From contig WIXG01000656.1 of assembly GCA_009869945.1 (NCBI GenBank), positions 1 to 28,630 on the forward strand: a stretch of 28,630 nucleotides of DNA, in the 5' to 3' direction. This document shows positions 19,636-28,629 of this stretch, piece after piece. A model generated the notes under the pieces. That model had not been told where the DNA came from and made no database searches. It saw only the letters and a list, made by a program, of their open reading frames with translations. The position numbers and the translations under genes are program-made. Numbering within the stretch: position 1 is the first letter of the stretch; every line of letters starts with the position of its first letter. The DNA is from Mesaphorura yosii (Eukaryota; Arthropoda; Collembola; Poduromorpha; Tullbergiidae).

Positions 19636-19641
19636 AATAAA
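19636..19641 (+). terminator. Poly(A) signal AATAAA of AKR2
   Basis: AATAAA lies about 100 bases after the AKR2 stop codon on the coding strand. Confidence 0.65.
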
Positions 19642-22204
19642 TCACAAGTATGCCGAGCCATGCAATGGATCAATTTTCCTTCTGCCTCCTTTGGTGGATT
19701 TTTTTTTGCCGTTTTGTTTCCGGGTCCATATACAGTAACCTGGCTTCACGAAATAAGGATTTCAGTTCGAAGTCGAAGTTCCAACGCAGTTGAAATCAAG
19801 ACGGGTCAAATTAATTCTTTATCAGCTCCCGCATCAGACCACACATGCAGGATCGTCCGTCCAGTGAGTGCTGAGTGTGGAGGAGCGGAGGATTTCTGGC
19901 ACTGGTCAAGGTTCGAATCCGTGTTGTGCTTCACAATATTAATCACTGACTTCGTCTGTTCCCCTTACTGTTTTCATTGTCCTGCAATTACGCAGTCTTT
20001 TATTCGGAATTTTTAGTAATTCTTGGCCGTTGAATTCCATCAGTCAGTCACGTCTCCGCAGCCCAGCCAAGTGGAGTCGTGCAGTGGGTGCAGGTGACTC
20101 CACAGTCATTGGCATTGTGAAGTTAGTATTCAATTATTAAATTTGACCCGCGGAATTTGGTAAGCTGAATTTTACAAAAACTATCCCAAGCACTGCACTG
20201 TTTGTATTTGTACTGTCCTGCACGATTGTTGGTAGTTGACTGAATACTCTTATTGGTTCAGGCAGACCCAAATGTCTTGGTCTACAATTGAATGGGTCCT
20301 GATTTTGTTTAACAAATATTACCTGTGAAGTACTCCTGCCTGTTACCACTCTAATTGCAAGTCGATTTTTGCAGATGGTCCGAGCTACCACGCAGGCGAA
20401 GAAAATGTCCGAGCTTCGAGTTACCTTCATGCGGCAGCGGCCCACGAAGGCGGTCTTTGTGATTTTGTGAACATGGCACACCAACGCCGAAGTAAATTCA
20501 TTTTCAACTAGACTGTAGGTCACTTGGCTTGCGTCATGATTAAACACAGGTCGGACCCTTGATGCGGGGTTGCAAGATTCGCACTACACGAGGAACTCTG
20601 ACACAGTCCTTGAACTTTCCAGGGTAGGAGAAAAAGGGCAATTGAACTGAGACACTGGTCTCGCATCACTCATAAAGTCGTACATTAATCGTTGCTAGTC
20701 TGCGTTCTTGTGGAATCAATTGACAACTTTTGTCTTCCATTTTCTCTCCAAGCCATGTGATCAGGTTCGGCTCATCGACGTTGACTTGTGACCTTGTGGT
20801 CTCTGGCCACAACTCTGGTCACAACTTTCTGAATGCGTGTTTATTCTAGGAGTGTGACCATGTCAGGCTGATTGAGATCATATCTACTAAAAACAGAGAA
20901 GAACGTTGAAAAGCTCAACGAAGTATCCTGGCAGGATCGCCAGTGATACATGAATGTAGTAGTAGTAACAATCCAATTTATTCAATCCAACATCATTAAG
21001 ATATTGTAATGTTTCATGTCAATAAATGCTTGAGTACATTGAAAATCGCTTTCTTGAAGTTTGGTCGAAAATGCGCATACAAGGACACGCATGGGCATTT
21101 TCCATATTTCCACAGTTGTCAAGTTCTGATTTGTTTGGCTTCACAGTGGCCAGCTCATCGTTTGGCAGAATTAAACGTTAGAGTCTGGACTGAACTCGCG
21201 ATTTTAATTCCAATTGTCGTTAATTGTTTTGTCCCAGCGCCGTTTTCGAGTTCGAACTGAGCTTCACGTTAGCATTCACATGATCGCCATTTGACACGAG
21301 CATTTATCATATCATTAAGCGAGAGTATTAACTCATTCCTCGTTCGCGAATTGGACCACTGGACGACGACGAGGCTTCGCCAAATGAACGAAATGATCAC
21401 AGCGCATTCATTGCGTGAATCATTTGTGTCATGTCAAGCTGAAAAGGAAAGAAGTGATTCACAAATTCACACGGGCAGGCAGGGCAGGCTACAGGCAGGA
21501 ATGGCCACCACAGCCATAGGCAGAAAAATGATGTGGCTCTCAATGTTCCAATACATACTTTATTGGTACCAACTCCTTCGTTTGATCCATTCGCTATTCG
21601 TAGTTCGCACTGCTGCGTTTTGGCCGTGCTTTGCTTTGCTCCAGCGCAGCGCTCAGCACTGCGCAGAGCAAAAAATCGAATCAAGGTCGCCTGCCATGCC
21701 TTCCAACGGAGGAGAGGAGCCGAGCCTGCTTCAGTTGCCTACTTATTACATATTCTGCACTGCACGCGCTCAATCTCCGTCTTCATGTTGTGCAAAATGA
21801 TCTGTACGCAATCCCGAATGCACTGGGTGAGGATTCGATTCGTACGTAACGTAACCATTGTGGGAATGGAAAGGGAAATCAGCATGTGACTGTACATCGC
21901 ATGCACGTAAGAAGACAGCCACGAGCAGTCAGTCAGTGCTTAGTCAATGTGTACGTAATCCGAGCTCTCTGCAATAATTTAATCCAAATTAATCCAAAAT
22001 CACGTTTCTTGCCTCAGCATTTGGTCCGAATTGAGTGCTACAGCAGTAAATTTGCATTTTACGACTTCGACAGTACAAAAGCGCAACCAAAGTGTTCATG
22101 TAAGCCGTACGCCAGTGTTTGACAGAATCAGCCATCAGCTGGTTTTTATTGCTTTATACCTTATCTTATCCTAACCTTTAGCCGTTTGTTTGTTTATGTT
22201 GCAG
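19642..22204. other. Long intergenic region between AKR2 and gene F
   Basis: About 2.5 kb with no gene I can assign. It holds a GC-richer patch at about 20375-20490 flanked by splice-like signals on both strands (see findings), a tRNA-like B box at 19910-19920 without a tRNA fold, and a perfect 7-bp stem (TGGAGTC...GACTCCA) at about 20072-20102. Frames of 90-170 codons between 21290 and 21890 lack recognisable domains. The 3' end of the interval contains the promoter of gene F; a T-rich tract ending GCAG at 22204 looks like the acceptor of its 5' UTR intron. Confidence 0.45.
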
Positions 22205-22250
22205 AAACTCGCATCTAGAATCTGTATAATACTCAGCCCACATCAGCGCC

Positions 22251-22766
22251 ATGACCGTATCCGCATCGTATCTCGATTCAGTTCAACTCAGTGCCTGGCT
22301 GTTGCTCATCCTCGCCAGCACTTGCCTCCAGCTCCAGAGCGCCAGCGTCAACGCCGAGAAACTCCCCGCAGACGAGCTGTACGAGAAGAAGCCCTGCACG
22401 ATTAACGGTGATTGTGACATATTCAAAACGTTCATGACGTGCACGAGCAACGAGCGGGGACAGCCGAAGCTCTGCACGTGCGAGCCATACCGTGCGGGGT
22501 CGAACAACGTGACGAGGCCGCCGTTCTACAGCAAGAAGGCAGGCCAGTGCGTCATCCACGTCGGAGAGCCCTGCACCCTCAACCCAATCGCGGGCGGATT
22601 CGGAGAGTACAAATGCGAGCCGGGCGCCCGATGCATGCAGCACTGGGAGGTTGCGGATCCAAAACAGTACGGCCGGTGTTCCGCGATGGGCCTCGTCGCC
22701 GGGTGGCTCATTCCTGGCGCTGCGCTGGCGGCCGCCGTAGCGATACTCAAACAGCAATTTTACTAA
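22251..22766 (+). CDS. Ten-cysteine secreted/surface protein, cluster member F
   Basis: This 171-aa member is on the plus strand. Its signal peptide is centred on residues 14-30 (AWLLLILASTCLQLQSAS). Framework cysteines are at 49, 55, 64, 75, 77, 100, 108, 122, 128 and 143. Family segments are YEKKPCTINGDC, CTCEPYRAGSNNVT, FYSKKAGQCVIHVGEPC, YKCEPGARC and DPKQYGRC. An NVT sequon sits just before the aromatic motif, which reads RPPFY instead of QPYY. The C-terminal segment (145-171) is hydrophobic, AWLI/Ala-rich, ending KQQFY. The coding region is one exon. A T-rich tract ending GCAG at 22204 provides a 5' UTR acceptor 46 bases before the ATG; GTAAGC at 22099 is a possible donor. It is closest to members A and G. 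Confidence 0.85.
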   Translation: MTVSASYLDSVQLSAWLLLILASTCLQLQSASVNAEKLPADELYEKKPCTINGDCDIFKTFMTCTSNERGQPKLCTCEPYRAGSNNVTRPPFYSKKAGQCVIHVGEPCTLNPIAGGFGEYKCEPGARCMQHWEVADPKQYGRCSAMGLVAGWLIPGAALAAAVAILKQQFY

Positions 22767-23579
22767 ATCACAAACTACGCTGCTAACGACCTATGCACGC
22801 ATTGCAATTTCGCGAGTGTACAGTGAATTTTGCTTCTTGTTTAACGTACGTGTTATTGTTAAAGTGTTAAGTGTCCGTGTCCGTGGCGTGGCGCAGCTTA
22901 TCGAATTATGATTGTGAATGATTTTGTTCCAGAACCTGTTCCATTCCATGTACACTATTTTATTCCATGTTTTGATGTTATTTTACTGTTACAGTTTGTT
23001 TATGCAATGCTGAAAGCTGAGATTTGAGTTGAGTAAATGTAAATGTGTTTAGTTCATTTTTATTGGGACGCAGTTTATGCGGTTACTTCTGGAGTGTCAA
23101 TGCAATCCATCAAATTCCATCAACACCCTTAGCACCGTGCCGTGGCAGGTTTCAAATATCAGGCCGCTCCATCACGCTCGCTGTCGCTGGCAGGGTCGAC
23201 AAAGGAAACAAGATCAAGGTCACGCACGGTAAAGCTAAACTGAGCATGGTTCGGCTCGGCTACTTGCCAATTCGCCATTCGCAATTCCCGTCTCGTCTCG
23301 AGTCTCAAATGCACACTCAAAATACTCATTGCTCATTTGCCCATTTCCTATCTAAAGTGGATCTTTCGCGCTGGCATTTCTCACCTAAAAAATAAAAACT
23401 GTACAAAAATGCAGACGAGATTCGATTTAGTTTGAGATTTGCACGCGACGTGAAAGGAAGGACGTGGAATTTAGGATAAAAACCCGTGCTTTCGCAAAAC
23501 TCGGATTCTGTTACGTAACTCGCTGCTAAAAGGCTGCGTTTTGCATTTTGTTATTTTTCTGTGCTGAATAGAAACAGAA
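22767..23579. other. Intergenic region between genes F and G
   Basis: This contains the 3' flank of F and the promoter of G. GGATAAAAACC at about 23474 is a TATA-like candidate roughly 105 bases before the gene G ATG. A tract ending AATAG at 23571 could be a 5' UTR intron acceptor eight bases before the ATG. No coding exon was recognised. Confidence 0.4.
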
Positions 23580-24059
23580 ATGGCGCCGATCCTGCTGCTG
23601 CTCGCCATAAACTTGGCCGTCCTTCCGCTGCCCTCCGCTGCCCAGCCGAGCCTCGTCATCGACACTTACGAGGGGAAGCCGTGCCCGACGAACCGCGAGT
23701 GCGACTCGCCAAACACGCTGATGCAGTGTGACGCCCTTGGCGGTGGTCCGTACCTTTGCAAATGTGTCCCTTTCCGTCTGGTCCCCAACAACTCGACGCA
23801 GCCGTACTATAGCAAGGAGGCCGGGCACTGCGTAATCCGTGAAGGGCAAGTCTGCGCTCGTGCAGGAAGCGGGGGCACCTGGGAGAAGTACACGTGCGAA
23901 CCGAACGCCAAGTGCGAGACGCACGAGGGCGTGCAGGATCCTGAACGGTACGGAGTGTGCACTAGCGAAGCAGCGCCATCGTCGTCGTCGGGTCTTCCTG
24001 CGGCGCTGTCACTGGCCGTGACCACAATTCTAATCAAATTCTTTAAGCAGCGTGTGTAA
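23580..24059 (+). CDS. Ten-cysteine secreted/surface protein, cluster member G
   Basis: This 159-aa protein is the shortest full member apart from the trimmed E. Residues 1-21 form a clear signal peptide ending PLPSAA. Cysteines are at 35, 41, 50, 60, 62, 84, 92, 106, 112 and 127. Family segments are YEGKPCPTNREC, LCKCVPFRL, NSTQPYYSKEAG, HCVIREGQVC and YTCEPNAKC, then DPERYGVC. The match to member A is the best pair in the window. A Ser/Ala linker leads to a hydrophobic stretch (140-152) followed by KFFKQRV. The basic end argues for a single-pass membrane anchor here rather than a GPI signal, unless it is removed. Coding is in one exon. AATAAA lies at 24136-24141. Confidence 0.86.
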   Translation: MAPILLLLAINLAVLPLPSAAQPSLVIDTYEGKPCPTNRECDSPNTLMQCDALGGGPYLCKCVPFRLVPNNSTQPYYSKEAGHCVIREGQVCARAGSGGTWEKYTCEPNAKCETHEGVQDPERYGVCTSEAAPSSSSGLPAALSLAVTTILIKFFKQRV

Positions 24060-24135
24060 ATAAATTTCAGCATGTGTAAATACTGTAAATATGTACGTAT
24101 GTGCATTTAAAGACACGGGCGACGAGCCTGAACAA

Positions 24136-24141
24136 AATAAA
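24136..24141 (+). terminator. Poly(A) signal AATAAA of gene G
   Basis: AATAAA lies 77 bases after the gene G stop codon on the coding strand. Confidence 0.65.
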
Positions 24142-24429
24142 GAATTGAAGTTGATAAGGACGCTCAAGCATCAGATTTCGTTTCATTGCAGGCAGGTATC
24201 AAATTTCGTTCTAAAAACGAATGACATAAAATGACAGGAGGTTGAAGACGTGCCAGAGTCAGCCACAATATTCGGATATTCTGAATTCCGCCGCGGTAGC
24301 AGTTTGCAGTTTGCAAGAGTGCCAACAAATTTACGAGTTACGACTTCAAATTGGAGAGCACGGATATACGAGCACACGAGTCCTGTTGTCCAGTCTTCCT
24401 CTCAGTGCAGTGACTTGCAGTGAAATGGT

Positions 24430-24458
24430 CCCAATAAAGAATGATTCGTCGGCCCAAG
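24430..24458 (+). repeat. Left terminal inverted repeat of the transposon
   Basis: Thirteen bases (CCCAATAAAGAAT) plus GGCCCAAG at 24451-24458 match the right end in inverse orientation, with a one-base length difference between the two blocks. The base preceding 24430 is T, where the right end has C, so the exact terminus may be one or two bases further out. Confidence 0.8.
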
Positions 24459-24696
24459 CTCGGCTTTTGATCGTACGCGCGGGGTACATGCGGGGAGTGG
24501 GTATTGGGCGCGTCGTACCGTCGGCCCATTGAGCGTCCTCTCAAGTTTTCCGCGTGAGGGCCGCATACCACGACTTTAACTCGGCGAAAATATGGCCCGA
24601 AGACTACATCCCGCGCCTCGTTCAGGGATCTGTGGCCCAAGTGAGGGCCATGTAATATTTATTAAAGCGCTGCCACAGTAGTCCCGAGAGTGGGCC
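24451..24696. repeat. Left subterminal GGCCC-type repeats
   Basis: GGCCC or its complement recurs near 24453, 24523, 24594, 24634, 24646 and 24692 inside the left end. A comparable set lies near 28390, 28455, 28497 and 28604 in the right end. Several copies share the longer GGCCCAAG/TGGCCCAA core. These are candidate binding sites for the element's own proteins. Confidence 0.55.
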
Positions 24697-24865
24697 AGAC
24701 TCGGGTTTCACGCAGCGTTTATGTTTATGTTCTTATACGCAATAAGTCAGCGCTTTTTCCTTCTTTGTGTGATGCCCTGGCCAGAAAAGACAACGGCTCG
24801 CATGAGTTTTCAGTGCATTTCAAGGAGTTGAACAAGAAGGATTCAAAGTTTAAAAATACTTTACA

Positions 24866-26370
24866 ATGAAAAAGTATTGCGTCGTGAACTTCGTGGAAGG
24901 GAATTCAGTAGAGGCTGTGCCTTGCTCTTGGGTGGTTGACGACGTTTGCTTCTGGCCGCCCGGGCCCAAAGTGTCCCAGTTAATAAAAAATCACGCCTCA
25001 AGGCCTGCTAAGAACTGGAGTCAGTTCAAAGTCCGGAAATTACACGAGTACGGTAAGTTCGACAAGTTACAGTGTGCTTTTGTAATAATTAAGGTTTCGG
25101 CACGGGTAAAGTTAAACTTCATTGTTTGATCACTCCTTTTGTACAGATGATTATGCATTTGCCAAATTCCAATCGAAGCGAGCGGAAGTGACTTCAGAGC
25201 TGGACAGCGAAGCAAATACTCCGAGAAGCACACAGAAGCGTGCAAAACCCAAAGCTAGGCGCTGCTCGTCGAGTAGTGAGGATTCTGTTGCCAGTGACGA
25301 GCCGCGCCCAAACTTCGCGAACCGGAAAATTATAAAGCCGACTCCCACAGCCGTTAACGAATCCGGTAAGACTGTTGCCTTCAAAACTCGTCCTGTGACC
25401 TCAGCGTTAGCTGTCAATCGTGCGTGATTGTTGTATTTTATGCTTATAGACAGTTTCGTTGATGATTTGTTCGTGCCAGAGGAAGATTTTGAAATATTGC
25501 CAAGTACTATTGGCCCAACCCTTCCAATACTACTACCACCAACTCCAGAACAGGCTGGTACATCTGATAATCTTGTAATTACCTGCAGCTGCGCAGCAGA
25601 AATCGCATCATTAAGAAGCGAATTCAGAGGTAACAGTCAACGCGAATTTCGCTTAGGTTGCCAATCTAATCAATCAATTTCTCAAAATCCCATCACAGGT
25701 TTTCAATCTACAGTTTTGAAGCAATTACGCCATATACGAAATTCTCTGCCGTCACCTGCGGGGCGGACCCAACTGGGAACCGCCAACGAGTTCGAATCTG
25801 TGAATTTTTTACCACTGAAAACAAAACATGATGTGGAAATAGCCGAAGCCTGGTTATTGGATGCCGAGAATATTACACTATTGGTAACTCGTGTCTTAAG
25901 TTAAAGTTATGATGTCTTTACGTTATCCCATTTATTTGAATTTAATTAAAGACTCAATACCTCACGACAATTGGCGGAAAGACTGGTGCTGATATCACTA
26001 GAAACATTTTGTCAAGAATTTTCACCAATACTCTGGCAAAAGAGATATCATTCTCTGGGAAAGGCACCAATAAGTTGAAATTCAAGGATTGGATACTACA
26101 CAAAGTGATTAACAGTAAGTTTTGACATGCACATTGCCCACGTTGTCCGAACAAACGAACCCAAGTCCAAACCTCTCATTCTCATGTATCTGTACAGACT
26201 CCGTACAGCAAACATCTGGAGTGGCAGGCATTACTGAGGCAGAAATAAACAAAGTCACTCTAAACTGGTTCCACTCAGCACCTGACCGGGACGGCGGGAG
26301 AGAGCGTCGGCGAAAACAATGCGAAAATCTTGGGAGCAGCTTACCAACAGAGCCAAACGAAAGCGTGTAG
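24866..26370 (+). CDS. Transposon-encoded DUF4806 protein
   Basis: I join exons 24866-25052, 25147-25365, 25450-25883, 25952-26114 and 26198-26370, all GT-AG and in phase, giving 391 aa. The N-terminal module (KKYCVVNFVEGNSVEAVPCSW, then FWPPGP) is typical of invertebrate DUF4806 proteins. A charged Ser/Lys-rich middle follows. Residues about 265-340 form the DUF4806 domain, with LPLKTKHDVE, LTTIGGKTGADITRNILSRI and FTNTLAKEISFSGKG; the domain becomes readable only when the 25884-25951 intron is removed. A stretch at 25630-25699 could be a further 69-base intron (GTAACA...CAG) but also reads through in frame. The protein probably binds DNA or the transposase, as the accessory protein does in En/Spm; that is inference. 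Its last exon overlaps the transposase start in another frame. Confidence 0.8.
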
Positions 26371-28259
26371 CGAAGGAGGTGGAACAATTAATTACAGAAA
26401 CTCAACAGCCGTCCGAGGTGGAAAGTTTATGTGCTAAATTTGATTCAGGTCTCTCAAATGAACAAGGCAATCATTTTGAATTTGATAGTGACACTGATAA
26501 AAATAGTTTATACTCTGATGTTCTGTCGGATGCAGAAACAATCAGCAGCAGTGGTGGCACAATTAGTGAAGAGAGATCAGTTAGGGAGAGGCTTAGAGAA
26601 TGGGCTGTTAGTAATAACATAACTCATATTGCACTGAAGCAGTTGTTAAATATTTTGAGACCAAGTTTCGGGGATCTTCCTCTTGAGCCAACCACTTTAT
26701 TGCAAACCAAACTAGTGATGGAGATTGTGCCAATAGGTGAGGGGAAATACTGCCATGTGGGTATTCTACATCACGTTCAGGAAAGCTTAGCGCTACTAAT
26801 TGATAAGAACAAGTTTAATTTTTCCAAATTTTACTGCCCTAGCGTTAACGTGTACAAAATTTCATTAATTATTGGAATTGATGGCCTACCAATATCTCGT
26901 AGTAGCAAAGCACAGTTCTGGCCCGTCTTAGGAAAGATAGATATCCCTGAAGCGTCTGTATTTGTAATTGGGCTTTTCTATGGTACTTCAAAACCTTCTT
27001 CCCTTGAGGCGTTCTTACGACCATTTGTTAACGAGATGACAAAGCTGCAAGAGTCAGGATTTAATATTGGCCAGAAAAGATTCATTATAGGGTTAAAAGC
27101 AGTAATAGCTGATGCACCAGCAAGAAGCTTCATCAAATGTTGTTCTAATCATAACGCATATTATGGGTGTGAGCGGTGTAAACAAAAGGGTGAGTGGTAT
27201 AGAACTGGTGTTGAAAAAAGGGGTCGTGTAATATTTCCTGATAACGAGGCAGAACAAAGGACAGATTCGGATTTCAATACATTTGTCGACAAACACCATC
27301 AAACTAATTATTCCCCACTACTGGACTTAGGAATTGGCATGGTTACTGACATACCGTTAGACTATATGCACCTAGTATGCTTAGGAGCTGCCAGGAAATT
27401 TTTGCATACATGGCTAAAGGGCAAGTTACCTTACAGAATTTCATCCGCTATGATCAGTAAAATCTCAACACGATTACTAAATCTTGCTCCATATATTCCC
27501 ACTGAGTTCGCTAGACGACCCAGGTCGCTGTCTGAATTAGACTATTGGAAAGCTACAGAATACCGCCAATTTGTTGTATACACTGGACCGATAGTATTGC
27601 ATGGCATTTTGTCGAGGGAAAAATACGAACATTTTTTATTACTTCACACGGCAATGTACATCTTACTTTCTTGTAATGCTCAAAGTCCCCAATGGAATAA
27701 GTTCGCACAGGATGTCCTGCAAGAGTTCGTTCATAAAGCTCCATCTTTATATGGAAAGGAATTCTTGATTTACAATATACATTCACTGATACACTTAGCA
27801 GATGACGCTAGAAAGTTTGGCCCCCTCGACAATATTAGCGCTTTCTGCTTTGAGAATCATATGCAGGCAATGAAACGAATGCTAAGGAAGAGAAATAACC
27901 ATTTGCAGCAAGTCATGCGAAGAATTTCTGAACGTCAACTTTCAGGATTTAATGTGCCAAAGCTCACAAGCCCACGAATTAGTTTAAAGGACGGCCAGAA
28001 TTGCTATTTGTTGAAAGACGGCAGAATTGTTAAGGTCATCCAAACTCTGCCTGTTAGCTTCTTGTGCGTTGGTGCGGTCGATAAACGACCATTTTACGAG
28101 TATCCTTGTCGTAGCAGTAAACTCAAAATTTTCAAGCTGAAATTTAGCACTGAAATTTCTCCTGTGCGTCGGTTAGATTTAACTAAAAAGTGCTTATGTT
28201 TACCTTTAGACGACGTATTTTTTGTCATTGGTCCACTTTTAAGCTCAAGTGTTAACTAA
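26319..28259 (+). CDS. Transposon-encoded DDE transposase (TNP2/EnSpm-like, tentative)
   Basis: This uninterrupted 646-codon frame is the likely enzyme that excises and inserts the element. Candidate catalytic acids are D188 (IIGIDGLPISR), D265 (VIADAPARSFIKC) and E512 (AFCFENHMQAMKR). Between them are a zinc-binding-like C274/C275-x2-H278-x5-C284-x2-C287 cluster right after the second Asp and the highly characteristic IPLDYMHLVCLGAARKFL (345-362). The N-terminal 100 residues are basic then acidic, and residues about 560-646 form a small beta-rich tail. The DGLP, DAPA and DYMH motifs are those of a widespread animal transposase group that I associate with CMC/EnSpm, with moderate confidence. 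The start at 26319 may not be the real N-terminus: alternative splicing with upstream exons, as for TNPA/TNPD, is plausible. AATAAA lies at 28294-28299. Confidence 0.82.
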   Translation: MRKSWEQLTNRAKRKRVAKEVEQLITETQQPSEVESLCAKFDSGLSNEQGNHFEFDSDTDKNSLYSDVLSDAETISSSGGTISEERSVRERLREWAVSNNITHIALKQLLNILRPSFGDLPLEPTTLLQTKLVMEIVPIGEGKYCHVGILHHVQESLALLIDKNKFNFSKFYCPSVNVYKISLIIGIDGLPISRSSKAQFWPVLGKIDIPEASVFVIGLFYGTSKPSSLEAFLRPFVNEMTKLQESGFNIGQKRFIIGLKAVIADAPARSFIKCCSNHNAYYGCERCKQKGEWYRTGVEKRGRVIFPDNEAEQRTDSDFNTFVDKHHQTNYSPLLDLGIGMVTDIPLDYMHLVCLGAARKFLHTWLKGKLPYRISSAMISKISTRLLNLAPYIPTEFARRPRSLSELDYWKATEYRQFVVYTGPIVLHGILSREKYEHFLLLHTAMYILLSCNAQSPQWNKFAQDVLQEFVHKAPSLYGKEFLIYNIHSLIHLADDARKFGPLDNISAFCFENHMQAMKRMLRKRNNHLQQVMRRISERQLSGFNVPKLTSPRISLKDGQNCYLLKDGRIVKVIQTLPVSFLCVGAVDKRPFYEYPCRSSKLKIFKLKFSTEISPVRRLDLTKKCLCLPLDDVFFVIGPLLSSSVN

Positions 28260-28293
28260 GCTAGTTAAATTGTGTTAGCAAAATTTGAGCATG

Positions 28294-28299
28294 AATAAA
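28294..28299 (+). terminator. Poly(A) signal AATAAA of the transposase gene
   Basis: AATAAA lies 35 bases after the transposase stop codon, inside the element. Confidence 0.65.
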
Positions 28300-28600
28300 A
28301 TTAATTGCTCCAAAAAATATGCTATGATAATCGTGCGGGGATGGAATGGGTAATCCGTGCCAAAAATCTGGCCTCAAAATGCGAAACATGGGCCTAGGTT
28401 GGGGAACGTTCGGCAATGCTCGGCGCTCGAGAGGCAGAAATGTGGGGCACGAATGGGCCAGCTCACAATTCTGCTGCCCGAGGGTTTTACCCTTTTGGCC
28501 CAACATTAGCCCGACGCAGAACCTTACGCTGGCCTCACCTGCGGGCAATGTTAGGGATTTGCGGAACTTCGTCGGGTCAAGGCCGACGCTACGGGCATGA

Positions 28601-28629
28601 CTTGGGCCATCGAAAATTCTTTATTGGGG
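28601..28629 (-). repeat. Right terminal inverted repeat of the transposon
   Basis: On the minus strand from 28629 it reads CCCAATAAAGAAT, then TTTCGAT, then GGCCCAAG, mirroring the left end. The window stops one base later, so the repeat may continue outside. Confidence 0.8.

Larger units (their letters stand above)
24430..28629 (+). mobile_element. Apparently intact two-gene DNA transposon (CMC/EnSpm-like, tentative)
   Basis: This is a 4.2-kb cut-and-paste element. Imperfect terminal inverted repeats bound it: the left reads CCCAATAAAGAAT from 24430, and the right gives the same 13 bases on the minus strand from 28629. Both are followed 7-8 bases later by GGCCCAAG. Inside each end are scattered copies of GGCC(C)-type words, the kind of subterminal repeats bound by transposition proteins in En/Spm. 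It encodes a spliced DUF4806 protein and a 646-codon DDE transposase, both plus strand and uninterrupted. The internal DNA is AT-richer than host genes. The ends are not the classical CACTA, so superfamily placement rests on the transposase. The right end coincides with the window end, so target-site duplication cannot be read. Confidence 0.78.

Noticed and set aside
19910..19920. GGTTCGAATCC, a perfect tRNA B-box / T-loop match
   Set aside because: The T-stem around it has a mismatch, and no matching acceptor stem, anticodon arm or good A box lies 50-70 bases upstream. It might be a tRNA-derived SINE fragment, but nothing else supports that.
22080..22121. Short run resembling the family CxC-E-P-Y motif (KCSCKPYASV) before gene F
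   Set aside because: Only about ten residues match, the other nine cysteines are absent and the region overlaps a likely 5' UTR splice donor; chance similarity is the simplest reading.
7821..24059. Assigning A-G to the Ly6/uPAR (three-finger) family because both have ten cysteines
   Set aside because: Ly6 domains have a C-x2-C near the start and a terminal CC-x4-C-N; here the spacings are different and the last Cys lies in G-x-C.
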